Positions 37,416-46,565 are shown, numbered from the stretch's first letter. The stretch: DNA of 64,000 nucleotides from Niveispirillum irakense DSM 11586 (GCF_000429645.1 NZ_AUCG01000016.1:682001-746000); one strand, 5' to 3'. Numbers and translations: made by a program. The notes: generated by a model not told the origin, from the sequence alone.

Positions 37416-37752
37416 AATTATCTCCACTAAAAATAGTACGTAATCAAAAATTACGTTCAATCACATAAAAATGTTAGTTATTAACGCGGCCCGCCATGAC
37501 AGGCCGCATCAGTCTGGCTGTGAGGAAATTTACATACTGTTTCTCTGCCTCAAAATTGGCTGATTTGCATCGTTGGAATCACCATTCAGCGCTTCTATGA
37601 TCAAAACGGGCAAAATCAGTATCTCGGCGATTTATAGGGGGTTTGGCGTCTGGGAGCAAGCAGACGAGCCTCATATACCGTTTGAGAACAAGCAGACGCG
37701 CCTCGTATACAATGCTGGAAACCGTGCGCCGGCCCTTTGCCACAGAGATATC
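37416..37752. other. AT-rich leader between the glycosyltransferase and lnt
   Basis: No gene is convincing here, though an lnt-frame extension is open from 37573. The left part is AT-rich and must contain the glycosyltransferase promoter. The right part holds two imperfect 24-base direct repeats at 37655-37678 and 37687-37710, and the lnt start region. Confidence 0.5.
37655..37710 (+). repeat. Pair of 24-base direct repeats upstream of lnt
   Basis: Positions 37655-37678 and 37687-37710 share the pattern A-CAAGCAGACG-GCCTC-TATAC with three differences, at a 32-base spacing (about three helical turns). The repeats could be a tandem protein-binding site for lnt control or a slipped duplication. 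Confidence 0.7.
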
Positions 37753-39375
37753 ATGACCACCCTTGATGCCCAGACCTTCGGGCCCCGTTTCGCAGGTCGC
37801 CTTGGCATGTTGACCGGTTGGCGTCGCTATGCAGCCGCGATGCTGGCGGGGGCGGTGGCGACGTTGGCCCTGCCGCCATTCCATCTGATCCCGCTGCTCT
37901 GGCTATCCTTTCCCGTCCTGCTCTGGCTGATGGCCGGGGCGGAAAAGCCGAAGCAGAGCTTCTGGATCGGCTGGTGCTTTGCCTTTGGCCATCATGTGCC
38001 GGGGCTCTATTGGATTTCCGTCGCCCTGTTCGTGGATATCGGGCGTTTCTGGTTCATGCTGCCGCCGGCCGTACTGGGGCTGCCGGCGGTGCTGGCGCTT
38101 TTTGCCGGTTTGGGATGTCTGGTCCATCACCTGCTGGTGCGGCGGTTCGATCTGGGTTCCCTGTCATCGGCCCTGCTATTCGCCTTGTGCTGGGTGGCCA
38201 TGGAATGGATACGGGGTCATGCCTTTACCGGCTTTCCCTGGAACCTGATCGGCTATGTCTGGATGCCGGTGCTGCCGGTGCTGCAGAGCCTGTCCCTGGT
38301 CGGCACCTATGGCCTGTCACTGGTAACAGTGGCAGTCGCCGCCCTGCCGGTGCTGCTGGGCGATGCCAAGCGCCCGCTTGGCCACACAATCCGCCCGGCA
38401 CTGGCCGGGTTGGGCGTTCTGGTCCTGCTGGCCGGGTGGGGCGGCTGGCGGCTGGCAGCAGACGGGCAGGGGACTGTGCCGGGCGTGATGCTGCGGCTGG
38501 TCCAGCCCAATATCGACCAGAGCCTGAAATGGGCCGCCGGTGCCAAGCTGGCAAACCTGCGCAAAACTATTGCTCTTTCAGCCGCCGAGGGCTGGGAGAA
38601 TGTCACCCATGTGATCTGGCCGGAAACGGCCATCCCCTATTTCATGCAGGTGGGCGGGGCGGGTGAAAGCCAGGTGCTGGCGCAGAGCGTGGGCCGCATC
38701 GCCCCGCCGCAAGGCGCGCTGATCACCGGTGTGCCGCGCCTGGGACAGGATGGGGAAGGGCGGGAGCGCTATTATAACAGCCTGATGGCCATCACCGCCG
38801 ATGGCACGATCACCGCCAGTTTCGACAAGTTCCATCTGGTGCCGTTTGGGGAATATCTGCCGCTGCGGGACTGGCTGCCGGATGGAATCAACGCCGTGGC
38901 GGCATCAGCCGCCGATTTTACCCCCGGCCCCGGTCCGCGCGGGCTGCATCTGGCGGGGCTTCCCGCCTTCAGCCCGCTGATCTGTTACGAGGTAATTTTC
39001 CCCGCCGCCGTGATGCCCGGTGATGATGGGATGGGCCGCCCGCGCTGGATGCTGAACCTGACCAATGATGCCTGGTATGGGCGCAGCACCGGCCCCTATC
39101 AGCATTTCGCCATCACCGCTGCCCGTGCGGTGGAGGAGGGTGTGCCCATCGTCCGCGCCGCCAATACCGGCATTTCCGGTGTGGTCGATGCTTATGGCCG
39201 CGTCACGGCCCGGCTGGGCCTGGGGGTGGAGGGGCATATTGATGCGGCGCTGCCGGAAGCAACGGCCAAGCCGCCGCTCTACGCCCGGTTTGGCGACTGG
39301 ATGCTGTTGGGGTTGATGGCACTGGTCGGCGGGCTGGTCATCCTGTTCCGCCGCCACGGATACCTGCAGAAGTAG
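37753..39375 (+). CDS. lnt: Apolipoprotein N-acyltransferase
   Basis: A 540-residue inner-membrane enzyme that N-acylates the lipoprotein Cys with phospholipid acyl chains. The N-terminal half has several membrane helices (LAGAVATLALPPFHLIPLLWLSFPVLLWL and following). The nitrilase domain shows the catalytic triad Glu in WPETAIPY, Lys in FDKFHLVPFGEYLP and Cys in LICYEVIFP. The ATG at 37753 is chosen; the 60-residue upstream extension (from 37573) contains the direct repeats and is unlikely coding. Confidence 0.95.
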   Translation: MTTLDAQTFGPRFAGRLGMLTGWRRYAAAMLAGAVATLALPPFHLIPLLWLSFPVLLWLMAGAEKPKQSFWIGWCFAFGHHVPGLYWISVALFVDIGRFWFMLPPAVLGLPAVLALFAGLGCLVHHLLVRRFDLGSLSSALLFALCWVAMEWIRGHAFTGFPWNLIGYVWMPVLPVLQSLSLVGTYGLSLVTVAVAALPVLLGDAKRPLGHTIRPALAGLGVLVLLAGWGGWRLAADGQGTVPGVMLRLVQPNIDQSLKWAAGAKLANLRKTIALSAAEGWENVTHVIWPETAIPYFMQVGGAGESQVLAQSVGRIAPPQGALITGVPRLGQDGEGRERYYNSLMAITADGTITASFDKFHLVPFGEYLPLRDWLPDGINAVAASAADFTPGPGPRGLHLAGLPAFSPLICYEVIFPAAVMPGDDGMGRPRWMLNLTNDAWYGRSTGPYQHFAITAARAVEEGVPIVRAANTGISGVVDAYGRVTARLGLGVEGHIDAALPEATAKPPLYARFGDWMLLGLMALVGGLVILFRRHGYLQK

Positions 39376-39386
39376 CCTGCAAGCAC

Positions 39387-39812
39387 CTATTCCTGGGTGC
39401 CGGGAACCTTGCCCGGTTCCTCATAGGCAATCACGACGGCCACCTTCCAGCCCTCTGCCCCATCCCGACGCAGCACATAGGAGGTGGAGAAGCGCATAAT
39501 CTCCTCCCGCTGTTCACTGCGCAGCAGCCACAGCACCTCTGCCCGCGCCAAGCCCTCTCCACAGGGCCAGGCCCAGACCGCCGCCGGCACCGGCCAGGCC
39601 AACCCGATCCCATGATAGGCAGCGAACATCCCCTCAACATAGCGGGTGACCGCCGCACCATCGCCATGGATGGTGGGATGGGCCGCGGTCAAAACCGTCA
39701 GGGGCTGGTCGAACAACGACACCAGAAGGGGCGTGTCATAAGCCGAAAAAGCAGCGCTGTAGCGGTTGAAATAGGCCGCAACCTCTGCCCCGACCTGATT
39801 ATCCGGCTCCAT
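39387..39812 (-). CDS. NTF2/SnoaL-like protein
   Basis: A 141-residue soluble protein with the cone-shaped NTF2 pattern: AAYFNRYSAAFSAYDTPLLVSLFDQPLTVLTAAHPTIHGDGAAVTRYVEGMFAAYHGIG, then EIMRFSTSYVLRRDGAEGWKVAVVIAYEE. It is convergent with lnt and lies downstream of parB in the same direction. No catalytic residues can be assigned, so function is unknown. Confidence 0.7.
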   Translation of the reverse strand: MEPDNQVGAEVAAYFNRYSAAFSAYDTPLLVSLFDQPLTVLTAAHPTIHGDGAAVTRYVEGMFAAYHGIGLAWPVPAAVWAWPCGEGLARAEVLWLLRSEQREEIMRFSTSYVLRRDGAEGWKVAVVIAYEEPGKVPGTQE

Positions 39813-39858
39813 GACGCTCTCCCGCTGCGCGATGCTGATTAACTGAAGGAAGACCCCT

Positions 39859-40758
39859 TTATCGGCGCAGGATGCGGTTCAGCACACTGTCCAACTGGTC
39901 CAGGTTTTTATAATGGATCTGCAAAGTGCCCTTCGGCCCATTGGAGGAAAGCGTCACTTTCAGCCCCAGAACGTGCGACACTTCTTTTTCCAGCGCCACC
40001 GTATCCGGGGCTTTTTCCTTCGGTGCTGCCGGCTCGGCACTGGCCGGGGCGTCTGCCATACGCTTCACCAGCGCTTCGGTCTGGCGGACATTCAGCCCAT
40101 GCTTCACCACTTCCTGCGCCAGGGCCAGCGGGTCGGCCGCCGTCAACAGGGCGCGGGCATGGCCCATGGACAGGCTGCCATCCTGCACCATTGCCTTCAC
40201 CGCATCGGGCAGACCCAGCAGCCGCAGCATATTGGCGACATGGGATCGGCTTTTGCCGACGGATCGGGCAAGATCTTCCTGCGTATGCTGGAATTCATCC
40301 ATCAACCGCTTGAAGCCTTCCGCCTCTTCCAGCGGGGTCAGGTCGGCGCGCTGGATATTCTCGATCAGCGCAATTTCCAGCGCCTCACGATCGGTCAGCG
40401 TGCGCACCAGGACCGGGATTTCATGCAGGCCCGCAAGCTGGGCAGCACGCCAGCGCCGCTCACCGGCAATGATCTCGTAAGAGGTCTGGCCGGGGGCGGC
40501 CGCCGGGTCCTTGCGGACCAGCAGGGGCTGGAGCACACCGCGCTCCCGCACGCTTTCCACCAGCGCCGACAGATCATTCTCATCGAACTTGCGGCGCGGC
40601 TGGTATTTGCCGGGATGGACCTGATCAATCGGCAACAGCCGGGTCAGGCGGACCCGGTCAACCTGTTGCTCCTCCTCATTCCCCGTCGCTTCGCCAAACA
40701 GGGCGGACAGGCCGCGTCCCAGCCCCGTCCGCTGCGGGTTCTTTCTCGGTTCATCCAT
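39859..40758 (-). CDS. parB: Chromosome-partitioning protein ParB
   Basis: A 299-residue CTPase and centromere-binding protein. It starts GLGRGLSALFGE, with the ParB/sulfiredoxin N-terminal fold (LTRLLPIDQVHPGKYQPRRKFD; YEIIAGERRWRAAQLAGLHEIPVLV, including the GERR box), the HTH for parS recognition (TQEDLARSVGKSRSHVANMLRLLGLPDAV) and a C-terminal dimer region ending LDQLDSVLNRILRR. It overlaps the end of parA by 8 bases. Three parS sites lie within 1-11 kb. Confidence 0.97.
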   Translation of the reverse strand: MDEPRKNPQRTGLGRGLSALFGEATGNEEEQQVDRVRLTRLLPIDQVHPGKYQPRRKFDENDLSALVESVRERGVLQPLLVRKDPAAAPGQTSYEIIAGERRWRAAQLAGLHEIPVLVRTLTDREALEIALIENIQRADLTPLEEAEGFKRLMDEFQHTQEDLARSVGKSRSHVANMLRLLGLPDAVKAMVQDGSLSMGHARALLTAADPLALAQEVVKHGLNVRQTEALVKRMADAPASAEPAAPKEKAPDTVALEKEVSHVLGLKVTLSSNGPKGTLQIHYKNLDQLDSVLNRILRR

Positions 40759-41554
40759 AAGCCAACTGCCGCTTCCGCTCACGCTTCAACATCTCACCCG
40801 CCAGATGGATATAGGCCTGCGCGCCGGCCGACTTGTGGTCGTACAGCAGCACCGGCTTGCCATGGCTGGGCGCCTCTGACACCCGCACATTGCGGGGGAT
40901 CACCGTCTCATAGACCTTCTCCCCGAAGAAGCCGCGCACATCGGCGGCCACCATGTCGGAGAGATTGTTGCGACGGTCGAACATCGTGAGCACCACGCCA
41001 TTGATTTCCAGCGTGGGGTTGAAGGCCCGCTTGACCCGCTCGATGGTGCGGATCAGGTGTGACAGGCCTTCCAGGGCATAGAATTCACATTGCAGCGGCA
41101 CCAGCACGGCATCCGCCGCCGCCAGCGCGTTCAGGGTCAGCAGGCCCAATGCCGGGGGACAATCAATCAGGATATAGTCGAAGCCGCCGCTGGATTTCTC
41201 CAGGCTGTCTTTCAGGCGATATTCCCGCCGCTCGACATTGACCAGTTCCACCTCGGCCCCGGACAGATCGACATTGGCCGTCACCACCCACAGGCCGGGA
41301 ACAGAGGTGGCAACCGCCACCTCTTCCACCGCCAGATCGGCGAACAGCAGGTCATAAATGCCGAATTCACGCGCGGCCTGGGGAATACCCAAGCCGGTGG
41401 AGGCATTGCCCTGCGGATCATTATCGATGATCAGCACGCGCTTACCCACCGCCGCCAGGGCCGTGGCAAGGTTGATCGTCGTCGTCGTCTTACCCACGCC
41501 ACCCTTCTGGTTGGCGAGCGCGATGACATGGGCGCGGGGAGCGGGGACGGGCAT
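40751..41554 (-). CDS. parA: Chromosome-partitioning ATPase ParA
   Basis: A 267-residue deviant-Walker ATPase that moves ParB-parS complexes. The motif is ALANQKGGVGKTTTTINLATAL, with LIIDNDPQGNASTGLG, YILIDCPPALGLLTLNAL and VLTMFDRRNNLS in the usual order. The ATG at 41554 is preferred over an in-frame TTG at 41572. It is followed by parB and preceded by rsmG, the classic rsmG-parA-parB order. Confidence 0.97.
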   Translation of the reverse strand: MPVPAPRAHVIALANQKGGVGKTTTTINLATALAAVGKRVLIIDNDPQGNASTGLGIPQAAREFGIYDLLFADLAVEEVAVATSVPGLWVVTANVDLSGAEVELVNVERREYRLKDSLEKSSGGFDYILIDCPPALGLLTLNALAAADAVLVPLQCEFYALEGLSHLIRTIERVKRAFNPTLEINGVVLTMFDRRNNLSDMVAADVRGFFGEKVYETVIPRNVRVSEAPSHGKPVLLYDHKSAGAQAYIHLAGEMLKRERKRQLAYG

Positions 41555-41603
41555 GCCGGACACTCTCTTCAACCTCTCTGTTACGGCCGATTGCGTGACG
41601 GGA

Positions 41604-42209
41604 TCATCGCGGAGAAATGTCTGACAGGCGGAGCAGGGTGCCTGCAGGGTCGGTCAGGCTGGGAAACTGCTCAATCCGCATATTCCAGGAATCCCGCACG
41701 GCGGTCAATTCATCCGCAGCCGTTTTCCCTTTGGGGAACAGGCAAAATCCACCCGGTTTCAACAATCCATGCGCCCAAGGCAGCAAAAGCGACAGATCGG
41801 CCAGGGCGCGGGCCGTGACCAGATCAGCCGGCGGCACATCCGCTACCTCGATCCGCACCGCATGCACAGTCACCGGGGCCCCGGTCAACCGGGCCGTTTC
41901 CCGCAAAAAGGCTGCCTTGCGCACATCTGATTCGACCAGATGCACCGCCGGCACGCCCAAGATCGCCATGACCAAGCCAGGGAAACCGGCGCCAGAGCCG
42001 AGATCGACCTGCAGCGTCGTCCCCTCCGGCACATGCTGAAAAAGCTGGGCACTGTCGGCCAGATGCCGGCCCCAGATATCATTCAGCGTGCTTTTGGCAA
42101 CAAGGTTGATCGCCGGGTTCCATTTGCGAAGCTGGGCCTCATAGACCTGCAGCTTCTCCAGTGTTTCACGTGAAACACGGAACTGCTCCTGGAACTGCGC
42201 CGGCGTCAT
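41604..42209 (-). CDS. rsmG: 16S rRNA (guanine527-N7)-methyltransferase RsmG
   Basis: A 201-residue Rossmann-fold methyltransferase. SAM-binding motif VDLGSGAGFPGLVMAI, then ESDVRKAAFLRETARLTG and ARALADLSLLLPWAHGLLKPGG. The 5' part of the gene carries an intact parS 16-mer (42162-42177) encoding the peptide VSRET, so coding and ParB binding overlap. It lies between mnmG and parA. Confidence 0.96.
   Translation of the reverse strand: MTPAQFQEQFRVSRETLEKLQVYEAQLRKWNPAINLVAKSTLNDIWGRHLADSAQLFQHVPEGTTLQVDLGSGAGFPGLVMAILGVPAVHLVESDVRKAAFLRETARLTGAPVTVHAVRIEVADVPPADLVTARALADLSLLLPWAHGLLKPGGFCLFPKGKTAADELTAVRDSWNMRIEQFPSLTDPAGTLLRLSDISPR
42162..42177. promoter_or_regulatory. parS centromere site (perfect palindrome), inside rsmG
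   Basis: TGTTTCACGTGAAACA matches the canonical ParB site exactly. It lies in the first part of the rsmG coding region, about 1.4 kb from parB. It is the most canonical of the three parS-like sites. Confidence 0.95.
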
Positions 42210-42325
42210 TGCTCAAACCTGAAATTTCGTGATGGGAGCTTATAGCAGTGTCACGGGCACTGCGGGAAGCCTCCCGAAAGGGCAGGCCTGCAGGCGACAC
42301 ATCACCTGCAGGCCATTGCGCTCCA

Positions 42326-44185
42326 TCAAGCCGCCGCCCCGCGCTTTTTCACATGGCGCAACAAGGCCGTGAGGGCTGCAGGCGTCATGCCGGGGATACG
42401 GGCAGCGGCACCCAGGGTCGCCGGCTTCGTCGTGCGTAGCTTCTGCCGGATTTCAGCCGAGAGGGAAGCAATACTGTCCGGGTCCAGATCGGCCGGCAGT
42501 TCCAATGCCTCATCCTTGCGGAAGGCGCGGATATCAGCCTCCTGCCGGTCGAGATATCCCGCATATTTGCCATCAATTTCAACCTGTTCGGCAATATCCG
42601 GGGACAGTGCCGTCAGTGCCGGCCAGACCTGGCAGAGCCGGGGAAAGTCGATCTCCGGATAGCGCAACAGGTCCAGCGCCGTGCGCCGCACCCCATCCTT
42701 GTTCACATGCAGCCCGTGCTTTTCCAGCTCGTTCGGGGTGGCGGTCAAGCTGGTGATCAGGGTGCGGGCATCGGCCAGCGCCTGCTTCTTTTCCGCCCAA
42801 TGGGCGGCCCGTTCCGCGCCGATCACGCCAATCGCCAAGCCCCGATCCGTCAAGCGCTGGTCGGCATTGTCGGCGCGCAGCAGCAACCGGTATTCGGCCC
42901 GGCTGGTGAACATGCGGTAGGGTTCCGTTGTGCCGCGCGTGATCAGGTCATCGATCATCACGCCGATATAGGCTTCCGCCCGGTCCAGCACGAACGGTTC
43001 GGAGCCTGAAACGGCGCGCGCGGCATTGATACCCGCGATCAGCCCTTGGGCGGCGGCTTCCTCATACCCGGTCGTGCCATTGATCTGACCGGCCAGGAAC
43101 AGGCGGGGCAGGCGGCGCGTCTCCAGCGTGCGGGTCAGCTCGCGAGGATCGATATAATCATATTCGATGGCATAGCCGGGGCGGATCATGCGGACCTGTT
43201 CCAGGCCCGGAATATGCTTCAAAATCTCCAGCTGCACATCGCGGGGCAGACTGGTGGAGATGCCGTTGGGATAGACGGTATCGTCGTCCAGCCCCTCCGG
43301 CTCCAGGAAAATCTGGTGCCGTTCCTTGTCAGCGAAGCGGACGATCTTGTCCTCCACGCTGGGGCAATAGCGCGGGCCGACCCCCTCAATCTGGCCGGAA
43401 TACATCGGCGCCCGGTGGATATTCTCCCGGATGATGCGATGCACTGCCTCGGTCGTATAGGTGATGGCGCAATCGATCTGCGGAGTGGTGATGGCGCGTG
43501 TCAGGGTGGAGAAGGGCGGCGGCGGCATGTCGCCCGGCTGTGCCTCCAACCCGGCCCAATCAATGGTCTTGCCATCTAGGCGGGGCGGCGTACCGGTCTT
43601 CAGCCGGCCCAGATTGAAGCCCACCCGTTCCAGCATATCGGACAGGCCGAGGGCTGGCGCTTCACCCACACGACCGGCGGGAATTTTCTCCTCGCCAATA
43701 TGGATCAGCCCGCGCAGGAAGGTTCCAGTGGTCAACACCACGGCCCCGGCGCGGATGGTTTCCCCCGCACCCGTCACCACGCCGGCGCAATGGCCAGCGG
43801 CGTCGATCACCAGATCTTCCACCGCGCCTGCGATGATGGTCAGGTTCTCCTGTGCCGCAAGTGCCGCCTGCATCGCGTTGCGATACAGTTTGCGATCCGC
43901 CTGGGCGCGGGGGCCGCGCACGGCAGGCCCCTTGGATCGGTTCAGGATGCGGAACTGGATGCCACCCTGGTCGGTGACACGGCCCATCACCCCATCCAGC
44001 GCATCGATTTCCCGGACAAGATGGCCCTTGCCCAAACCACCGATGGCCGGGTTACACGACATCTCGCCAATGGTTTCGATCTTATGGGTCACCAGCGCCG
44101 TGCGAGCCCCCGCACGCGCCGCCGCGGCCGCCGCCTCGCATCCCGCATGGCCGCCGCCAACCACGATCACATCATAGTTCTGCAT
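42326..44185 (-). CDS. mnmG: tRNA uridine 5-carboxymethylaminomethyl modification enzyme MnmG
   Basis: A 619-residue FAD enzyme that works with MnmE to modify U34 of tRNA. FAD motif [19 protein letters not shown], then [44 protein letters not shown]-type region ([22 protein letters not shown]), and [32 protein letters not shown] in the C-terminal half. Length is typical. It is separated from mnmE by an unusual AT-rich gap. Confidence 0.97.
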   Translation of the reverse strand: MQNYDVIVVGGGHAGCEAAAAAARAGARTALVTHKIETIGEMSCNPAIGGLGKGHLVREIDALDGVMGRVTDQGGIQFRILNRSKGPAVRGPRAQADRKLYRNAMQAALAAQENLTIIAGAVEDLVIDAAGHCAGVVTGAGETIRAGAVVLTTGTFLRGLIHIGEEKIPAGRVGEAPALGLSDMLERVGFNLGRLKTGTPPRLDGKTIDWAGLEAQPGDMPPPPFSTLTRAITTPQIDCAITYTTEAVHRIIRENIHRAPMYSGQIEGVGPRYCPSVEDKIVRFADKERHQIFLEPEGLDDDTVYPNGISTSLPRDVQLEILKHIPGLEQVRMIRPGYAIEYDYIDPRELTRTLETRRLPRLFLAGQINGTTGYEEAAAQGLIAGINAARAVSGSEPFVLDRAEAYIGVMIDDLITRGTTEPYRMFTSRAEYRLLLRADNADQRLTDRGLAIGVIGAERAAHWAEKKQALADARTLITSLTATPNELEKHGLHVNKDGVRRTALDLLRYPEIDFPRLCQVWPALTALSPDIAEQVEIDGKYAGYLDRQEADIRAFRKDEALELPADLDPDSIASLSAEIRQKLRTTKPATLGAAARIPGMTPAALTALLRHVKKRGAAA

Positions 44186-44616
44186 GGCGCGGAATGTATG
44201 GGGAAGCGGGCAGCAAGTCTAGTACTGAACCTATTTGAGTTCTCACTGGAATGCCAACTTATGACCGATGATGAGGTTTCAGAAGCAATCCTTTGAATCG
44301 TAAGGAACAAAGCAAGACCACATTTCTTTGTGACCCAACATGTAGGGGGTACATAAGAGTTTTGGCCCATTTTGTTGTATAAGTTGTGGAAAAAGAGTCT
44401 GGACTCGCTAAAGGATTCGAGTCATGAGTCGATCCGATACATCTACGAAAACGGCCCGGAGTTGCAGCTCCGAGCCGTTCGATAGAAGTAAGTCCGCATT
44501 GATTGGAAATCGCCGCGGGCTAAGTTGCATGCAGGTACCACCAGATGCACTCTAAAGCGTACTCTCTAGGCATGTGGCTTTCAAGGCGGTTTCCTATCCT
44601 GCTATAGGAGAGCCAG
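44186..44616. other. AT-rich intergenic stretch between mnmG and the small HTH-like gene
   Basis: About 430 bases, visibly richer in A/T than the flanks. It contains tandem hairpins: GACTCG/CGAGTC arms at 44402-44423, and AACGGCCCGGAG with CTCCGAGCCGTT arms (one mismatch) at about 44450-44481. A DnaA-box-like TGTGGAAAA occurs at 44385-44393. No gene is convincing; a 22-codon frame at 44424 is not supported. Confidence 0.6.
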
Positions 44617-44793
44617 ATGGTTAAGCGAATCCCAAGTTACCGTATCACTCCAAGTGACGTTCCGATCATTAAACGTCGGATCTTAAACGGTGAGTACTTG
44701 AACAGGATAGCGGCTGATTACGACGTCAATCCTGGACGTATCGCTGAAATCAAGACGGGACAGAAATTTCCAGATATCCCACCGGCACCGTAA
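44617..44793 (+). CDS. 58-residue helix-turn-helix-like protein
   Basis: The frame encodes MVKRIPSYRITPSDVPIIKR, then RILNGEYLNRIAADYDVNPGRIAEIKTGQKFPDIPPAP. The central part (IKRRILNGEYLNRIAADYDVNPGRIAEIKTG) reads as a helix-turn-helix, close to the small HTH units attached to homing endonucleases and phage regulators. A GGAG ribosome-binding site lies 6 bases upstream of the ATG. The DNA is AT-biased compared with its neighbours. It is followed by a strong hairpin terminator and lies in the mnmG-mnmE gap. Function is inferred only at the level of DNA binding. Confidence 0.7.
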   Translation: MVKRIPSYRITPSDVPIIKRRILNGEYLNRIAADYDVNPGRIAEIKTGQKFPDIPPAP

Positions 44794-44813
44794 GTGAATA
44801 ATTTGTGCAACAG

Positions 44814-44844
44814 AACAGGCCAGAGATACAAACTCTGGCCTGTT
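44814..44844. terminator. Bidirectional terminator between small HTH gene and mnmE
   Basis: A perfect 12-bp stem AACAGGCCAGAG (44814-44825) with a 7-base loop pairs with 44833-44844. It ends the small HTH gene on the plus strand and overlaps the mnmE stop region on the minus strand. Confidence 0.88.
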
Positions 44845-46160
44845 TACTTCCCGATGCAGAAGTCCCGAAAGATCACGTCCAGCAATTCCTCCACATCCAC
44901 CCGACCGGTGATGCGCCCCAGGGCGCGGGCAGCGAGGCGGACATCTTCCGCCGCCAGTTCGGGCAGGGGGGCCTGCAGCGCCCGCTGCAGGTGGGACAGG
45001 CAATCCTCCAACGCGGAGCGATGCCGCGCGCGGGTCAGCGCCGGGGCGCCGGATGGGGCGTAGCGTTTGGCCACTTCCGCCTGCAGCGCTGCCAGCAGGT
45101 CCGGGATGCCATCGCCGGTCCGGGCGGAAACCTGCAGCACGGAAGGGCCGGAAAGGGGCGGGCGGGCCCCCGGCTGATCCGCCTTGTTCATGACCAGCAG
45201 CGCGTCGCCATCCGCCAGGGCCAGGGTGGCGGCATCGGGATCAGACAAGCCGTCAAAGACCAGCAGCTTCAGATCGGCCTTGCCGGCGCGGTCCATGGCC
45301 CGGCGGATGCCTTCGCTTTCCACCTGATCCGCGGCTTCCCGCAGGCCAGCCGTATCCGCCAGCAATACCGGATAACCACCAAGGTCCAACTGCACCTCGA
45401 TCACGTCGCGGGTCGTGCCGGCCTGGTTGGAAACGATGGCCACATCACGCCGGGCAATGGCATTCATCAGGCTGGACTTGCCGGCATTGGGCGCACCCAG
45501 AATGGCGATGGAAATACCGTCCCGCAGACGCTCGCCCCGCCCCTGATCCGCCAGATGGTGGTGCAATTCATCCACCAGCTTCAGCACCACAGGCCGCACC
45601 GCATCGGACAGGCCGCCGGGCAAATCCTCTTCCGGGAAGTCGATATCGGCTTCCAGATGGGCCAGCGCCCGGGTCAACCGATGCCGCCAGCCATCATAAA
45701 GCTGGCCCAAAGCCCCTTCCATCTGGCGCAGGGCCTGACGGCGCTGCGCCGCCGTTTCGGCATCCACCAGATCGGCAATGGCCTCTGCCTCAGTCAGATC
45801 CAACTTGCCATTCTCAAAGGCACGGCGGCTGAATTCTCCTGGCTCCGCCACGCGCAGGCCCAGCCCGACAAGCGCAGCGGTGGCCGCCTGCAACACCGCG
45901 CGACCGCCATGTAAATGCAACTCCGCCACATCCTCCCCGGTGAAGCTGGCGGGGCCGGGGAACCAGAGCAGCAGGGCCTTGTCAAAAACCTCCCCCGTCG
46001 ACGGGTCTGTCAGCACGGCCAGTCGGGCCTGACGGGGCAGGGGCAGGTGACCCGCCAGGGCCTGCAGCACCGGCCCTGCCTGGGAGCCGGAAATGCGGAT
46101 GACCTGCACGCCAGCACGGCCAGCGGCAGAGGCGAGGGCGAATATCGTATCGGATAACAT
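44844..46160 (-). CDS. mnmE: tRNA modification GTPase MnmE
   Basis: A 438-residue K+-dependent GTPase partner of MnmG. An N-terminal folate-binding domain (DTIFALASAAGRAGVQVIRISGSQA, then SFTGEDVAELHLHGGRAVLQA) precedes the inserted G domain (GAPNAGKSSLMNAIARRDVAIVSNQAGTTRDVIEVQLDLGGYPVLLADTAGLREA). The C-terminal catalytic Cys motif is intact (DFCIGK). The ATG at 46160 is 7 bases from a parS site, which may overlap the translation start region. Confidence 0.97.
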   Translation of the reverse strand: MLSDTIFALASAAGRAGVQVIRISGSQAGPVLQALAGHLPLPRQARLAVLTDPSTGEVFDKALLLWFPGPASFTGEDVAELHLHGGRAVLQAATAALVGLGLRVAEPGEFSRRAFENGKLDLTEAEAIADLVDAETAAQRRQALRQMEGALGQLYDGWRHRLTRALAHLEADIDFPEEDLPGGLSDAVRPVVLKLVDELHHHLADQGRGERLRDGISIAILGAPNAGKSSLMNAIARRDVAIVSNQAGTTRDVIEVQLDLGGYPVLLADTAGLREAADQVESEGIRRAMDRAGKADLKLLVFDGLSDPDAATLALADGDALLVMNKADQPGARPPLSGPSVLQVSARTGDGIPDLLAALQAEVAKRYAPSGAPALTRARHRSALEDCLSHLQRALQAPLPELAAEDVRLAARALGRITGRVDVEELLDVIFRDFCIGK

Positions 46161-46167
46161 GGGTCAG

Positions 46168-46183
46168 TGTTCCACGTGGAACA
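46168..46183. promoter_or_regulatory. parS-like palindrome upstream of mnmE
   Basis: TGTTCCACGTGGAACA is a perfect 16-bp palindrome and a known parS variant in alphaproteobacteria. It ends 7 bases before the mnmE start and 10 bases from the end of the ferredoxin gene. Confidence 0.9.
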
Positions 46184-46193
46184 TCGGCTGCGC

Positions 46194-46565
46194 TTAGCCG
46201 GGCTGCCGGGCGGCGAGATCGGCGGGATATTTATCGGTCGGCTGCAGCATCAGCCGTTCCACCCGCTTCCCCTCAATCAGATGGGTCTGCAGGATTTCGT
46301 CAATATCCGCCTTGTCGGTAAAGCTGTACCAGACACCTTCCGGGTAGATGACGAGGCAGGGGCCCAACTCACACCGGTCCAGGCAACCGGCATTGTTGAC
46401 GCGCACCTGTTTGCCCAGGCCCAGCCCGGTGGCCTTCTTCTTCATATAATCGCGGAGTTCATCGGCACCGCGTTCCTTGCAGCAGCCGCGCGGATGGCCC
46501 GGCTCCCGCTCATTCGTGCAGCAGAAAACATGGGCGCGGTAATAGAGCGCGGGATCGTCTGTCAC
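46194..46565 (-). CDS. [2Fe-2S] thioredoxin-like ferredoxin
   Basis: A 123-residue protein with the layout of shethna-type or (2Fe-2S) thioredoxin-like ferredoxins: HVFCCTNEREPGHPRGCCKERG, then NNAGCLDRCELGPCLVIYPEGVWY. The GTG at 46565 overlaps the DUF6489 stop by GTGA; the longer frame to 46616 runs inside that gene. It may accept electrons from a flavin enzyme. The two genes form a coupled pair behind mnmE. Confidence 0.85.
   Translation of the reverse strand: MTDDPALYYRAHVFCCTNEREPGHPRGCCKERGADELRDYMKKKATGLGLGKQVRVNNAGCLDRCELGPCLVIYPEGVWYSFTDKADIDEILQTHLIEGKRVERLMLQPTDKYPADLAARQPG

Noticed and set aside
44424-44492. 22-codon frame in the AT-rich mnmG-mnmE gap
   Set aside because: It covers a hairpin, has no ribosome-binding site and no protein-like features.
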